Assembly (NCBI RefSeq): GCF_963665245.1
Contig: NZ_OY762268.1
Location: 682,001 to 746,000 of the forward strand
Reading direction: 5' to 3'
DNA from: an uncultured Paludibaculum sp.
GTDB lineage: Bacteria; Acidobacteriota; Terriglobia; Bryobacterales; Bryobacteraceae
Length of the DNA: 64,000 nucleotides
Shown here one piece after another: positions 17,172-26,939 of the stretch. Below the pieces are notes generated by a model that worked only from the letters and a program-made list of their open reading frames with translations, did no database searches and was not told where the DNA came from. The position numbers and the translations under genes were made by a program. Every line of letters begins with the position of its first letter. The stretch's first letter is position 1.

Positions 17172-18674
17172 ATGACCGCCATTCCCCTCCGCCGTGTCGC
17201 CTGCCTCCTCCCCGCCCTGGCCGCCCTACTCTGTGCCGAGGTCCACCTCCCCGCCCTCTTCACCGACCACATGGTGGTCCAGCGCAACCGCCCCGTCCAC
17301 ATCTGGGGCACGGCGACACCCGGCGAGACCATCGCCGCCACCTTTCGAGGCAACACCGCGACGACCCAAGCCACCTCGCTAGGCCAGTTCAGCCTGAGAC
17401 TGCCTCCCGGTCCCGAGGGTGGCCCACTCGACCTCACGATTAAGGCCACCAACACCATCACTCTCCACGACGTCCTGGTCGGCGACGTCTGGATCGCCTC
17501 GGGCCAATCCAATATGGAGTTCGCCACCCGCGACGCCATCGACGCCGCCAAGGAGATGGCCGCCGCCAACTACCCCAACATCCGCCTGTTCCGCGTCGAG
17601 AACAACGTCGCCACTCACCCGCTCGACGACGTCACAGCCGCCCCCTGGTCCCCCGTGACAACCCAATCCGTAGCCAGCTTCTCCGCCGTCGCCTACTTCT
17701 TCGGACGCCACCTCAACGACAAGCTCCACATCCCCATCGGCCTCATCGAATCCAACTGGGGCGGCACGCCCGCCGAGGCCTGGACCAGCCTCCGCGCCCT
17801 CTCCTCCGACGCCTCCCTGATGCCGGTCTTTTCCGAATGGGCCAAGATGAACGACGACGCCATCACCACCCGCCTCCGCCGCGAACAACAGCTCGCCGAA
17901 TGGCAGAAGTCGGTCGACCAGGCCAAGGCTGACGGCCGCAAAGCCCCAGGCCGCCCCTGGGCCCCGAATGAGCGCGACTGCTGGTCCCCCGCCGGTCTCT
18001 ACAATGCGATGATCGCCCCGCTCACACCCTTCCCCATCCGCGGAGCCATCTGGTATCAGGGCGAAAGCAACGCCGGCGTCGAGCGCGTCTCCACCTACGC
18101 CCGTCTCTTCCAGACAATGATTCAGGATTGGCGCCGAGCCTGGAGCGAGGACTTCCCGTTCCTCTTCGTCCAGCTCGCCAACTACACCACCGGTCCAGGA
18201 AGCCGCTGGCCCGAGCTCCGCGAAGCTCAACGCCAGACCTTGGCCCTGCGCAACACCGCCATGGCGACAGCCATCGACATCGGCGATCCCGGGGACATCC
18301 ACCCCAAGAACAAGCAAAGTGTGGGTGAGCGCCTGGGCTTGGCCGCCCGAGCGGTGGCCTATGGCGAGAACATCGAACACGCGGGCCCCGCCTTCCGCCA
18401 GGCCGTGCCCGAAGGCGCGTCACTGCGCATCTACTTCGATCACACGGGCACCGGCCTGATAACCCGCCCCAACGGCCTCAGGGGATTTGAGATCGCAGGC
18501 GCAGACCACAAATACGTGGCCGCCGAAGCCCGTCTCGACGGTTTGACGGTGGTGCTCTCCAGTCCGTCGATCACCCAGCCCGTCTCGGCCCGCTACGCGT
18601 GGAAGGACAATCCGGAAACGAGTCTCTACAACAAGGAAGGCCTCCCCGCCACGCCCTTCCAGACCCTGCCATAG
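17172..18674 (+). CDS. Secreted sialate O-acetylesterase-like SGNH hydrolase
   Basis: The ATG at 17172 gives a Sec signal (MTAIPLRRVACLLPALAALLCA); the longer frame runs through the R1 repeat. The 500-residue protein has an N-terminal beta-domain (HLPALFTDHMVVQRNRP...) then the SASA domain. IASGQSNMEFA carries the nucleophile Ser, ESNWGGTPAEAWTS is the oxyanion/GGT block, WYQGESNA is conserved, and DIGDPGDIHPKNKQSVGERL supplies the Asp/His of the triad. Family members remove acetyl groups from sialic acids or from plant glycans such as xylan; in a soil acidobacterium the latter is likely. Periplasmic or outer surface. Confidence 0.88.
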   Translation: MTAIPLRRVACLLPALAALLCAEVHLPALFTDHMVVQRNRPVHIWGTATPGETIAATFRGNTATTQATSLGQFSLRLPPGPEGGPLDLTIKATNTITLHDVLVGDVWIASGQSNMEFATRDAIDAAKEMAAANYPNIRLFRVENNVATHPLDDVTAAPWSPVTTQSVASFSAVAYFFGRHLNDKLHIPIGLIESNWGGTPAEAWTSLRALSSDASLMPVFSEWAKMNDDAITTRLRREQQLAEWQKSVDQAKADGRKAPGRPWAPNERDCWSPAGLYNAMIAPLTPFPIRGAIWYQGESNAGVERVSTYARLFQTMIQDWRRAWSEDFPFLFVQLANYTTGPGSRWPELREAQRQTLALRNTAMATAIDIGDPGDIHPKNKQSVGERLGLAARAVAYGENIEHAGPAFRQAVPEGASLRIYFDHTGTGLITRPNGLRGFEIAGADHKYVAAEARLDGLTVVLSSPSITQPVSARYAWKDNPETSLYNKEGLPATPFQTLP

Positions 18675-18676
18675 CG

Positions 18677-19924
18677 TCACGGCTGGCGGTCGATGTCGAG
18701 GTTCTTATCGCCGAAGTGGAGCCGCGCGATGTAGAGCAGGTTCCACGAATCGGCCGGAAACGGGTGCCCTGGCAGCTTGAACTTCTCGCCCTTGTGCGGC
18801 GCGCCGCACTCGTGCCGCACTCGCTCGATAGTCTGGGCGATCGCCGGATCGACAGTCGCCTTGCGCGTGTGGGCGTCGTGCAGCACGAACAGGCTCACGG
18901 CCACCACGGCGAATGTCCTTGCCGGGCGCAGCGGCAACCTATCCAGCAGGGTGGCGAAGTAGATGAACCACCCCGCGATGGGGATGTACATCACGAACAG
19001 ACTGCCTCGCAAGGGAATGAAGATCACCGGCAGTACGGAGAAAAGAAGAAACGCCATGCTGAACCGCAGAGTGGGATTCTTCGACCGCACCGCCACCACC
19101 AGCAGGATCGCCAGCAGCACGCAGAGTTGCGCCGCATTGAACCAGCCCGGTGACTGATAGAACAACATGTCCGCGTACCGCGCGTAGTGTGTGAAGTAGT
19201 TCTTCACGCTGATGTCCTGGTGGTATGCCGGGATGCCGGTGAAGATACTCTTCCTCGACAGTTTGCTTACGGCATAGGGGATGGTGAGGCAACCCGTGAC
19301 GATGCCCGCCCACGACAACCTCCGCGTATACACCGCATCGTACGCCAGCAATGTCAGCGGCAGGGTCACCGCCAACTCCTTCGAATTCAAAGCGCACACA
19401 TACAGTGGCACCAGTAGCCACCAGCGAACGGGGCGGCCGGCCTTGCGGTCCTCGATATAGCTCCACAGAGCCGAGAAATAGAACGTAAAGCAGAGCAGAT
19501 CGTAAATCGTGCCGCCGTTGTAGTAAAGGTCCTCGAATTCACCGTGAAATGCGCCCAATAACGCAGCCAGCGCACCGACGCTCTTTGAGCCCGTCAGCGC
19601 GGTGGTCACGCGATAAAGCAGCCCGCTATTCACAACGATCAGGGCGAAGCAGAGGATCCGCAGCGGCTCGGGATGGAAGCCAAACAATCCATAGAGGATC
19701 CGGTAGAACAGAGCGCCCATCGGCCTATAGTAGGGCGACCAGAACTTAAGATTCGCAAGGAGTACATCGCGCCACGGATCGACCCAGCAACGGTAGAGAT
19801 TTGTCAGGTCGTCCGGCGTAAATGACACCCGAAGTCCACCGCCGGCAAACCAGAAAGGCGCGACCACAATCACCAGCGCGGCGAAAACCGCCGCCAATTT
19901 ACTACGCACACCCCAAAGACCCAC
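18677..19924 (-). CDS. Polytopic membrane protein, possibly a GT-C type glycosyltransferase
   Basis: 415 residues with about nine or ten hydrophobic spans. After the first span there is an acidic pair in the outer loop (FTPDDLTNLYR), the position of the catalytic acid in GT-C enzymes that use lipid-linked sugars. LYRVTTALTGS, HGEFEDLYYNGGTIYDLLCF and ELAVTLPLTLLAYDA are typical of such proteins. The C-terminal part after the last span is short, with no TPR. The substrate is unknown. It converges tail to tail with the esterase gene (2-bp gap). Confidence 0.6.
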   Translation of the reverse strand: MGLWGVRSKLAAVFAALVIVVAPFWFAGGGLRVSFTPDDLTNLYRCWVDPWRDVLLANLKFWSPYYRPMGALFYRILYGLFGFHPEPLRILCFALIVVNSGLLYRVTTALTGSKSVGALAALLGAFHGEFEDLYYNGGTIYDLLCFTFYFSALWSYIEDRKAGRPVRWWLLVPLYVCALNSKELAVTLPLTLLAYDAVYTRRLSWAGIVTGCLTIPYAVSKLSRKSIFTGIPAYHQDISVKNYFTHYARYADMLFYQSPGWFNAAQLCVLLAILLVVAVRSKNPTLRFSMAFLLFSVLPVIFIPLRGSLFVMYIPIAGWFIYFATLLDRLPLRPARTFAVVAVSLFVLHDAHTRKATVDPAIAQTIERVRHECGAPHKGEKFKLPGHPFPADSWNLLYIARLHFGDKNLDIDRQP

Positions 19925-20059
19925 GTCACCGCGAAACAGCTACAATGCCGGGCGATTTCTGGCAATATTGTCAGAAACGTCCTCCCCGACACCGATCCCC
20001 GCAGCGGCCGCCTGACAGCCCCACATCAGCCGCGTAGTAGCCCCACCCCAGCCCCGCAG

Positions 20060-20104
20060 GAGGGCGGACCCTCGGTCCGCAGCCGACGCCCTCGTCGGCT
20101 CTCT
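20060..20104 (+). repeat. R1 double-hairpin element, copy 2
   Basis: Hairpin 1: GCGGACC-CTC-GGTCCGC. Hairpin 2: AGCCGACG-CCCT-CGTCGGCT, followed by CTC. The 336-bp gap 19925-20260 holds this copy and copy 3, and no gene. Confidence 0.88.
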
Positions 20105-20192
20105 GCATATTGAAGACTCCGAAGCCTACCCACAGCCAACCCACGACCCCACGCGGGCCACACCAGCCCCGCAGTGACTACGCACCAACCCC

Positions 20193-20240
20193 GTAGTACG
20201 GCGGACCCTAGGTCCGCAGCCGACGCCCTCGTCGGCTCTC
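20193..20240 (+). repeat. R1 double-hairpin element, copy 3
   Basis: Same as copy 2 apart from the first loop (CTA instead of CTC) and the lead-in GTAGTAC. It is 133 bp from copy 2 in the same orientation. The DNA between the two copies is not obviously duplicated. Confidence 0.88.
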
Positions 20241-20260
20241 GTAACGTCTCTGCCCCGGGC

Positions 20261-22144
20261 CTACAGCCGCGCCGCCGACCGCGCCCGCGCGATCTGGCCA
20301 AACCGGTCACCCCGATCCCCCGCGTAATTCAGGAACCGGTCATAATCCCGCTGCGCCTCAGCCGGCTTCTTGGCGGCCATGGACACCTCAGCCCGCGTAT
20401 AGAACAAATTCGGATAGATCAGGAAGTCGTAGAGCAACTGCTGTTCGCGCGTCAACAGCGGCCACCACCCATTCACCAGCTTCGCCGCTTCCGACGCCTG
20501 CCCGCTCTGCGCCAGACACAGCGCCAGCAACTCCCGGTAGGGCGTCTCCGTCCCCCCGGGCTGCGACGACAGCAATGACCGCCATTCGGCCGCGGCCAGC
20601 TTCCACTCGCCTCGAGCCGTCAACCCCAAGGCCCGAGCCTCCGTCTTCAACCCCTCATCGGAGATCTCCACGATCTTCGTATCAGGATCCAGGGCCATGG
20701 TCGCCACCGCCGCGTACACGCGCTGCGCCGCGTTCGTCGCCGTCCCGCGCGCAATCCTGGCCGCCTCTTCCGCACCGGCCCGGTCGCCATCCGCCAGGGC
20801 ATGCAGCGCCAGAATCGCCGCCGCGAACGGAGCAACCGGATGCCCCTTCTGCTCCGCGAACGCCTTCATCCGGTTCCGAGCCTGCACCGTCTGCCCGAAC
20901 AGATATTCCCACCGCGCCTTGCTCAGCTCCAGCCACGCGTCGTTCTGCTTTTCCCGATCCTCAAAATACCGCTGCAGCGTCGCCTTGGCGGCCTGCTTGT
21001 CCCCGTTCAGCCAGTGCGCCAGCGCTGCTTTCTCCAGAGCCGCACCGCCGTTGTAGTTCTTGTCTTTCTCGTAGGAAGCCCGAAACGACCTGGCCGCCTC
21101 CTCGAACTGCCCGGCCATCAATGCAATCTCCCCAGCCGAATCCAGCGGATTCGCCGACGCCCCGTCCAGCCGCGCATACTGCGCCACCGCCGCCGTCGCC
21201 TCGCGATACCGCCCCAGATACGCCAGGTTGTACGCGTAGTTGTTCCACAACTCGGCCCGCCGCGGAGCCGCTTGCACCGACCTGTGGCCCGCCGCTTCCG
21301 CCTGGTCATACCGCTTCAGCGCGACGTTCACCTGGGAAAGTTGCAGCAGCGAAGCCTGATCGTTCGGCAGCACGCGCGTGATGCGCTCCAGCGCATTGGC
21401 CCGCTCCTGCAGATTCCGCGTCAGCATCGCCTGCGCCAGATCCAGCCGCGCCCGGCTCAGATTGCTGATGCCCTGCGCCCGGCTGCGCGCCACCACCTTC
21501 AGCACGTCTTCCGGAGTGCCGCCCTTGCTCACGCCCTCCGCCAACCCTTCCCAACACCAGCCGCACCGCGGATCCGCCGACACCGCCGCCTCGTAGCCCG
21601 CCACCGCATCCTGACTCGTCGACGCGTTCATCGCCGCCGCCAGCCCGCGCGCCGCCTCATCGTTGTGAATCTCGATCTCGGCGATCGGCCCACCCGCGGC
21701 CAGGGCCTTTGCCGCTGTCGCCGAGAGCCCGGTCATCAGATCCACCCAGCGCGCCTGCCGCAAAGGCAGGTCGGCCTGGAAGATCACCTTGCGCTCACGC
21801 GCATCTTCGACGAACTCGCGCACCACCAGCCCGTTGCTCGATCGTGTGATGTACCCGTAGACGAGATGCGTGGCCCCCAGCGCCACGGCCTCATTCGCAT
21901 GACTGTCGGCAAAGTTCGTGACGCGTGGCAGCGTCGCTAGTTGCCGAGACAACACCGCGGGGATCAGGCGCTCCGGCCAGTCCAGCGCCGCATCGCCCGT
22001 CTGATTCTCAAACGGCAGCAACGCCACCCGTGGGTCCCGGCTCTCCGCCGGAGCCGGCTTCAGGCGGTTCCACACCCACAGCCCCGCGCCCCCCACCAGA
22101 CACACAGTTCCAACAACCGACAGGAATGTGCGTCTAGAGAACAC
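20261..22144 (-). CDS. Periplasmic/anchored TPR protein with FlgO/TolB-N-like domain
   Basis: 627 residues. The N-terminus MFSRRTFLSVVGTVCLVGGAG is a twin-arginine-like or anchor sequence. Residues about 35-150 (PRVALLPFENQTGDAALDWPERLIPAVLSRQLATLP..., in parts) match the domain that senses or assembles at the cell envelope in FlgO/TolB-N-type proteins. The remaining ~450 residues are helical TPR-like repeats rich in Ala. No enzymatic motif is seen. Its start overlaps the end of the upstream TPR gene by 11 nt, so they form one operon. Confidence 0.75.
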   Translation of the reverse strand: MFSRRTFLSVVGTVCLVGGAGLWVWNRLKPAPAESRDPRVALLPFENQTGDAALDWPERLIPAVLSRQLATLPRVTNFADSHANEAVALGATHLVYGYITRSSNGLVVREFVEDARERKVIFQADLPLRQARWVDLMTGLSATAAKALAAGGPIAEIEIHNDEAARGLAAAMNASTSQDAVAGYEAAVSADPRCGWCWEGLAEGVSKGGTPEDVLKVVARSRAQGISNLSRARLDLAQAMLTRNLQERANALERITRVLPNDQASLLQLSQVNVALKRYDQAEAAGHRSVQAAPRRAELWNNYAYNLAYLGRYREATAAVAQYARLDGASANPLDSAGEIALMAGQFEEAARSFRASYEKDKNYNGGAALEKAALAHWLNGDKQAAKATLQRYFEDREKQNDAWLELSKARWEYLFGQTVQARNRMKAFAEQKGHPVAPFAAAILALHALADGDRAGAEEAARIARGTATNAAQRVYAAVATMALDPDTKIVEISDEGLKTEARALGLTARGEWKLAAAEWRSLLSSQPGGTETPYRELLALCLAQSGQASEAAKLVNGWWPLLTREQQLLYDFLIYPNLFYTRAEVSMAAKKPAEAQRDYDRFLNYAGDRGDRFGQIARARSAARL

Positions 22145-22913
22145 GCGGCTCCAGCTTCATCAGATTGTCGAACTCGGGCAGCGTCCGCAGCGGTTCGAAC
22201 TCCGACTCTTCCATGTACTTCTTGCGTTCCTTGAAGCCCTCTTCCAGCGACTTCCGGATGTACTGCAGTGCCAGTTCCGTCCGGCCTGCCTTGGCATAGG
22301 TCTTCGCCAGGTAATAGTGGAACTTGGCCCGCTCCGTCACTGAGCGTTCCTGCAGCAGCACGCCATGCGACCCGCGGTTCTCAAATACCTCCGGGTCAAT
22401 TGAGAGCGCCTTCTCATAGCACTCCGTCGCGTGTTTGTAGTCCTTCCGGGCAAAGTAGGCAGTGCCCAGATTGGAGTACATCGAAGCAGACTCCGGTGAA
22501 AGCTTCAGCGCCCGCTTGTAGGTCCCCACCGCGCGCCGGTAGCTCTTCTGCGCGTAATAAATCGTGCCCAGGTTGTTGATCGCCTCGGGATACTTCGGAT
22601 TCACCTTGATCGCCTTCTCGTAGTACTTGCGCGCCGTGGTCAGGTCAGACGACTGGTGATAAGCAATTCCGACTTTATTGTAGATAATCGCGGTCAGAGG
22701 CTTGGTTTCCAGGTAGGTTTCCACGGCCTCCCGGTACATCTTCCGTGCCATGAAGATGTCGGCCCGGGCCTCCGGCGTCAGGGGTGTGGCAGTCTGTGGT
22801 GGAATCACCGGCTTGGCGTCACGCACGTCGGCGCGGATAGACTGCGCCGAAGCGGCACCTGGCAGCGTCAAAGCGATGAAAACAAAGGAACCGATCAGGC
22901 GATTGGACCGCAT
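22134..22913 (-). CDS. Exported tetratricopeptide-repeat protein
   Basis: 259 residues with a signal peptide (MRSNRLIGSFVFIALTLPGAASA). Four to five clear TPR units follow between about residues 50 and 230 (for example AIKVNPKYPEAINNLGTIYY, ALKLSPESASMYSNLGTAYF). The C-terminal part has MEESEFEPLRTLPEFDNLM, the end motif often seen in tetratricopeptide proteins with a TPR_end helix. A scaffold role in the periplasm is likely. It is the first gene of a two-gene unit and lies 22 bp downstream of the penicillin-binding protein gene on the same strand, so it may be cotranscribed with it. Confidence 0.82.
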   Translation of the reverse strand: MRSNRLIGSFVFIALTLPGAASAQSIRADVRDAKPVIPPQTATPLTPEARADIFMARKMYREAVETYLETKPLTAIIYNKVGIAYHQSSDLTTARKYYEKAIKVNPKYPEAINNLGTIYYAQKSYRRAVGTYKRALKLSPESASMYSNLGTAYFARKDYKHATECYEKALSIDPEVFENRGSHGVLLQERSVTERAKFHYYLAKTYAKAGRTELALQYIRKSLEEGFKERKKYMEESEFEPLRTLPEFDNLMKLEPRVL

Positions 22914-22935
22914 ACGGCCCTCCTCGATTCAAGGT

Positions 22936-25422
22936 CTACTTAAATATAGCCCGAAACCAGCCGCCGATACCCTTCTTTTCCGTTTTACGTGGAGTCTCCT
23001 GAGGTTTTGCATCTGCAACAGGATCCTCCGCCTTCGCCCGCGATGGCCGTGGAGAAACCCTTTGGCCTCCACCGGATGGCGCCTGCGCCGCGGTCGCCGG
23101 CTCGGGTGTGTCCCAGCTCGCGACCTGCGTCCGTCCGCCACCACTATGCAGATGGCACAAATCCACCGGCTGCGTTCCCGCGATGAACACCTCAGGCCGC
23201 GGATTCGGGCACGTCACCGTCGCCAACTGGCCGCTCAATGGATCGATATCCACCGTCGCAATCCCGTCCGGAGCCTCAAACTGCTGCACGCCCCGGTACT
23301 CCCGGTAGCGGTGTGCCCGCTTCATGAACTCCGTCCAGATGGGCAGCGCGGCGCTCGCCCCTTCCAGCGGCAGCTCCTGGTTGTCGTCGAAGCCAACCCA
23401 CACAATACAAAGCAGTTTTGACGTGAAACCGGCAAACCACGCGTCATGCGAAGTGCCGGTCTTGCCCGCCGCCGGCAGCCCGAATCCACGCGCCCTCGCC
23501 CCAGCGCCCGTACCCGTCCGCAGCACTTCTTCCATCATGTTGACCACCATGTAGGCGACCCGCGGATCCAGCACGCCTCGGCGAACAGGCCGGTATTCAT
23601 GGATCAGGCCACCCGACGAACTGCGCACTTCCTTGATGAGGTTCTGCTTCGTGTAGACGCCGTTGTTCGAGAAGATCGTGTACGCTCCGGCGATGTCCAG
23701 CGGAGTCACCTCATAGGAGCCCAACGCCAGCGCCGGAGTCGCCCTAACACCTTCCATGCCCGCCCGCCGCGCCAGATTCGCCACATTCCCATACCCGGCC
23801 ATCTCGGCAAACTTCACCGTCGGAATATTCAAGGACTTCGACAGCGCCTGCCGCATGGTCACCAGGCCGTTGAAACCCCCGTGGTAGTTGCCCGGCTCGT
23901 ACTCCTGCCCGTCGTAGAAGAATGTCGTCGGCTCGTCCACCACCTGTGTCACTGGCGTCACGCCCGCGTTCTGCCCGTCCAACGTCGTGCTCAAGACGCT
24001 GGCATACACGAATGGCTTGAAGGCCGACCCCGGCTGCCGTTTCGACAACACCCGGTTCAACTGGCTCGCTCCGTAGTTCCGCCCGCCCACCAGCGCCTTG
24101 ATCTCCGCCGTGTGCGGATCCAGCGCCAGCATCGCCACCTGCGCCTGCGGGTACTTCTTCTTCCGCTTCGCCAGCAGGTTGTCCACCTCGGCCATGCCCA
24201 GGTTCACCGCTTCCACCGCATCCCGCTGCAGCTTCATATCCAGCGTTGTGTAGATCCGGTACGAGCTCGTCTGGAAGTCGATGTCCGAGAAGTTCTCCTG
24301 CAGATCGTCGTTCACCAGATCGACGAAATACGGCGCGTCCGTCGACTCCGCCCCACCCTCCATCACCTTGATGGGCGCCTTGGCGGCTTCGATGTACTGC
24401 AGATCGGTGATGAAGCCGTTCTCGCGCATCAACTTCAAAACAATGTTGCGGCGCTGCCCCGCGCGCTCCGGGTGCCTGTACGGATTGAAGTAGTTCGGGC
24501 GCTGAATCATGCCGGCCAGCAGCGCGGCTTCTTCCACACGCAACTCCCGGATGTCCTTGCCAAAATAGACCTGCGCCGCCTCTCCAAAGCCGTGTACGGC
24601 GAAACTCCGGTGCTGCCCCAGATCCACTTGATTCGAGTAAAACTCGAAGATCTGCTCCTTCGTCAGCTTCTGCTCGATCTGCAGCGTGATCAACACCTCC
24701 GCGGCCTTGCGCTGGGGCGTTTTATCCTGTGTCAGCCACAAGTTACGGGCGGTCTGCATGCTGATGGTCGATGCGCCGTAACGCCGGTTCTGTGTTACAT
24801 CCACCCAAGCGGTGCGGATGATGCGCAGCGGATCGAAACCGGAATGCTCGAAGAACCGCTTGTCTTCAATCGAAATCACCGCCTGGACCAGAATCTGCGG
24901 GATGTCGGAATAGCGCACCAGCCGGCGCTTCTCCCGCTTCCGGTCGAACAGATTGGTAATCAGCTCCGGATCCAGGAAATAGCGCTGCCGCTCGGTGTTG
25001 TCCTTGTTCGAGATGATGCGCGTCACCACGCCGCCACTCAGGAACACCACCCCCGGCTCGCTGTTCACATAGGCGTCGACGCCCGGAAAGATCTCCACCC
25101 CGTCGGTCCGTACGTGATACCAGCCCAGACGATTGCTGCGCGATTCCGTGTAGCCGCGCCGCTTCAGCGCCGCCACCACTTCGTCCGCCGTCATGTTGTC
25201 GCCCACCGCAATCGGCTCCGGCGTCGCGAACAACTGCGCGGTCTCGGTGAAGGGCCCCTCTTTCAGCTTCTGGTCGATCAACCGGGAGTACTTCACCCAG
25301 TAGTAGCTGAAAACACCGATGAAGACGATCACGCTCAGCGCGGTCAGGGCCAGGAATGTCTTTCCGACGGGACGCTGGAAAAAACCGACGAGGGGGGCTT
25401 TACGGGGGGCCTGTTTGCGCAC
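22936..25422 (-). CDS. Class A penicillin-binding protein (PBP1B-like transglycosylase/transpeptidase)
   Basis: 828 residues, anchored by one N-terminal span (about 20-45). Residues about 60-160 resemble the UB2H-type linker domain of PBP1B. The GT51 domain follows: SIEDKRFFEHSGFDPLRII (catalytic Glu), GASTISMQTARNLWL, and NQVDLGQHRSFAVHGFGEAA. The transpeptidase domain has SAFK in RQPGSAFKPFVY (nucleophile Ser), SLN in LSKSLNIPTVK, and KTGT in AAGKTGTSHDAWFAGF. The last ~100 residues are a basic, proline-rich tail. It polymerises and crosslinks peptidoglycan in the periplasm. Confidence 0.95.
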   Translation of the reverse strand: MRKQAPRKAPLVGFFQRPVGKTFLALTALSVIVFIGVFSYYWVKYSRLIDQKLKEGPFTETAQLFATPEPIAVGDNMTADEVVAALKRRGYTESRSNRLGWYHVRTDGVEIFPGVDAYVNSEPGVVFLSGGVVTRIISNKDNTERQRYFLDPELITNLFDRKREKRRLVRYSDIPQILVQAVISIEDKRFFEHSGFDPLRIIRTAWVDVTQNRRYGASTISMQTARNLWLTQDKTPQRKAAEVLITLQIEQKLTKEQIFEFYSNQVDLGQHRSFAVHGFGEAAQVYFGKDIRELRVEEAALLAGMIQRPNYFNPYRHPERAGQRRNIVLKLMRENGFITDLQYIEAAKAPIKVMEGGAESTDAPYFVDLVNDDLQENFSDIDFQTSSYRIYTTLDMKLQRDAVEAVNLGMAEVDNLLAKRKKKYPQAQVAMLALDPHTAEIKALVGGRNYGASQLNRVLSKRQPGSAFKPFVYASVLSTTLDGQNAGVTPVTQVVDEPTTFFYDGQEYEPGNYHGGFNGLVTMRQALSKSLNIPTVKFAEMAGYGNVANLARRAGMEGVRATPALALGSYEVTPLDIAGAYTIFSNNGVYTKQNLIKEVRSSSGGLIHEYRPVRRGVLDPRVAYMVVNMMEEVLRTGTGAGARARGFGLPAAGKTGTSHDAWFAGFTSKLLCIVWVGFDDNQELPLEGASAALPIWTEFMKRAHRYREYRGVQQFEAPDGIATVDIDPLSGQLATVTCPNPRPEVFIAGTQPVDLCHLHSGGGRTQVASWDTPEPATAAQAPSGGGQRVSPRPSRAKAEDPVADAKPQETPRKTEKKGIGGWFRAIFK

Positions 25423-25459
25423 GGAAAGTGGATCTCGCCCCTATTGTCGCACGGCTGAA

Positions 25460-25900
25460 TTACTTACGGCGGCTGTCCAGTTCCTCGAGTTCCCGCCAGA
25501 TGTCGCCGTGCGGCCGCCATTCCGGCGGGTTGTTGCCGGTAGTGTGGACCTCCGGCTGCTCCAGCGTTCCATGGCCGTACGGACAGATCGACTCCGTCCT
25601 GGGCGGGTTGAACAGCGTGGCCTTGCTCCAGCTACCGGATTCCACCGGCATCCGCAATCGCCGCAGGCAGGTCCGGCAACGACGCTTCTGGTCCCAGACG
25701 ATCACGTAGACACCGAGGGCCGAAAGCAGCCAGAAAAGGAACATCACGCTCGTCCAGCGCAAATCCTGTGGGAAGGCTTTCACCTGCTGGCGCATGAAGG
25801 TCTCCGGGGGCGGCATGATGGCCGACACACCCCTCCAGAGCAGATCCAGAGCCGCCGCGGCGGCCACCAGCTTCGCGACGAAGTAAGTCCAGTACTTCAT
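25460..25900 (-). CDS. Small membrane protein with a C-terminal zinc-ribbon-like motif
   Basis: 146 residues, not recognised as a named family. Two hydrophobic spans (about 8-24 and 50-70) are followed by RCRTCLRRL and, some 30 residues later, CPYGHG, which could form a CxxC...CxxxH metal site. The C-terminus is charged. The gene sits between the proline dehydrogenase and PBP genes, all on the minus strand. No function is assigned. Confidence 0.65.
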   Translation of the reverse strand: MKYWTYFVAKLVAAAAALDLLWRGVSAIMPPPETFMRQQVKAFPQDLRWTSVMFLFWLLSALGVYVIVWDQKRRCRTCLRRLRMPVESGSWSKATLFNPPRTESICPYGHGTLEQPEVHTTGNNPPEWRPHGDIWRELEELDSRRK

Positions 25901-25965
25901 TCGCCTCCTGTCCTGCGGGATTAGACGCTACCGCCAGGGCCGGAGTTGCGGAAACAGAAACAAAT

Positions 25966-26877
25966 TCACGAACGCAACATGTTCCGTGCCACGAAGATCG
26001 CATTTGCCGGGCGCTCGGCTAACCGTCGCATAAAGTACGGATACCAGGAATCGCCATACGGCACATACAGCCGCACCCGGAACCCCTGCTGCACCAGCAT
26101 GGTCTGCAGATCCCGCCGCACGCCGTACAGCATCTGGAACTCAAACTCGTGCGGCTTCCGCCCGGTCCGCGCGACATGCGCCAGGATCCCATCGATCATC
26201 CGCGGATCATGGGTCGCCATCGCCGGATAGGCTCCTTCGTCCAGCAGTTGCACCGCCAGTTGCAGATAGTGCGCATCCACGTCGCTCTTCTTTGGATAGG
26301 CGACCTCCGGCGGCTCCTTATAGGCGCCTTTGCACAATCGGATCGGCACGCCCACACTGCACATCCGCCGCACGTCTTCCGTCGTCCGGAAAAGGTAAGC
26401 CTGCAGCACGCTCCGCATGCAGCCGTACTCCCGCTGGAAATGTTGCACCAGGCTGAGCGTCCGGTCGACATACTCGCTGGACTCCATATCGACCTCTACC
26501 CGGCTGCCGATCGCCTGCGCCTTTTGCACCAGCACGTCCACGTTCCGCCGGCAGACATCCTCTCCCAAATCGAGTCCTAACTGCGTCAATTTGATGGAAA
26601 TCGTCGCCGGCAGGCCGGAAGCTTCAATGGCCGCCAGCGCCTCTTCGAAGAACCTCCGCGACACTTCGGCCTCTTCCACCGTGGACACGTTCTCACCCAG
26701 GTGATCCAGGGTGGATAGCGTCCCGGTATTCTGCAGCTCCTTCACCACCCGCATCACATCGTCGAGAGTCTCGCCGGCGACGAAACGGCTGGTCAGCCGC
26801 TGCGCCTGGCGGGACGTCTCAAACCAGTGCCGCATCTTCTTATTGTTGGAAAGGAAAAGGAATGTCTGCCTTAGCAT
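25966..26877 (-). CDS. Proline dehydrogenase (monofunctional)
   Basis: The ATG at 26877 (MLRQTFLFLSNNKKMRHWFE) is chosen because the upstream part of the frame lies in repeat DNA. The 303-residue FAD enzyme oxidises proline to pyrroline-5-carboxylate. Conserved barrel segments are present: SIKLTQLGLDLGED, VEVDMESSEYVD, IRLCKGAYKEPPEVAYPKK, ATHDPRM, HEFEFQMLYGVRRDLQ and RLYVPYGDSWYPYFMRRLAE, which carry the flavin- and proline-binding residues. Length is right for the short bacterial form; a P5C dehydrogenase partner is not in the window. Confidence 0.93.
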   Translation of the reverse strand: MLRQTFLFLSNNKKMRHWFETSRQAQRLTSRFVAGETLDDVMRVVKELQNTGTLSTLDHLGENVSTVEEAEVSRRFFEEALAAIEASGLPATISIKLTQLGLDLGEDVCRRNVDVLVQKAQAIGSRVEVDMESSEYVDRTLSLVQHFQREYGCMRSVLQAYLFRTTEDVRRMCSVGVPIRLCKGAYKEPPEVAYPKKSDVDAHYLQLAVQLLDEGAYPAMATHDPRMIDGILAHVARTGRKPHEFEFQMLYGVRRDLQTMLVQQGFRVRLYVPYGDSWYPYFMRRLAERPANAIFVARNMLRS

Positions 26878-26939
26878 ACCGGAAGGTCTCAATTTAAAGG
26901 TACACGAGAATAAGCCCCCACCGCCCCGAGGTGGTGCTC

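Noticed and set aside
22134..22144. The 11-nt overlap of the two TPR genes as a possible frameshifted single gene.
   Set aside because: Each frame has its own N-terminal export or anchor segment and stop, so they are better read as two coupled genes.
23446..25458. A 670-codon plus-strand frame opposite the penicillin-binding protein.
   Set aside because: An Arg/His/Leu-rich shadow of a gene with all class A PBP motifs.
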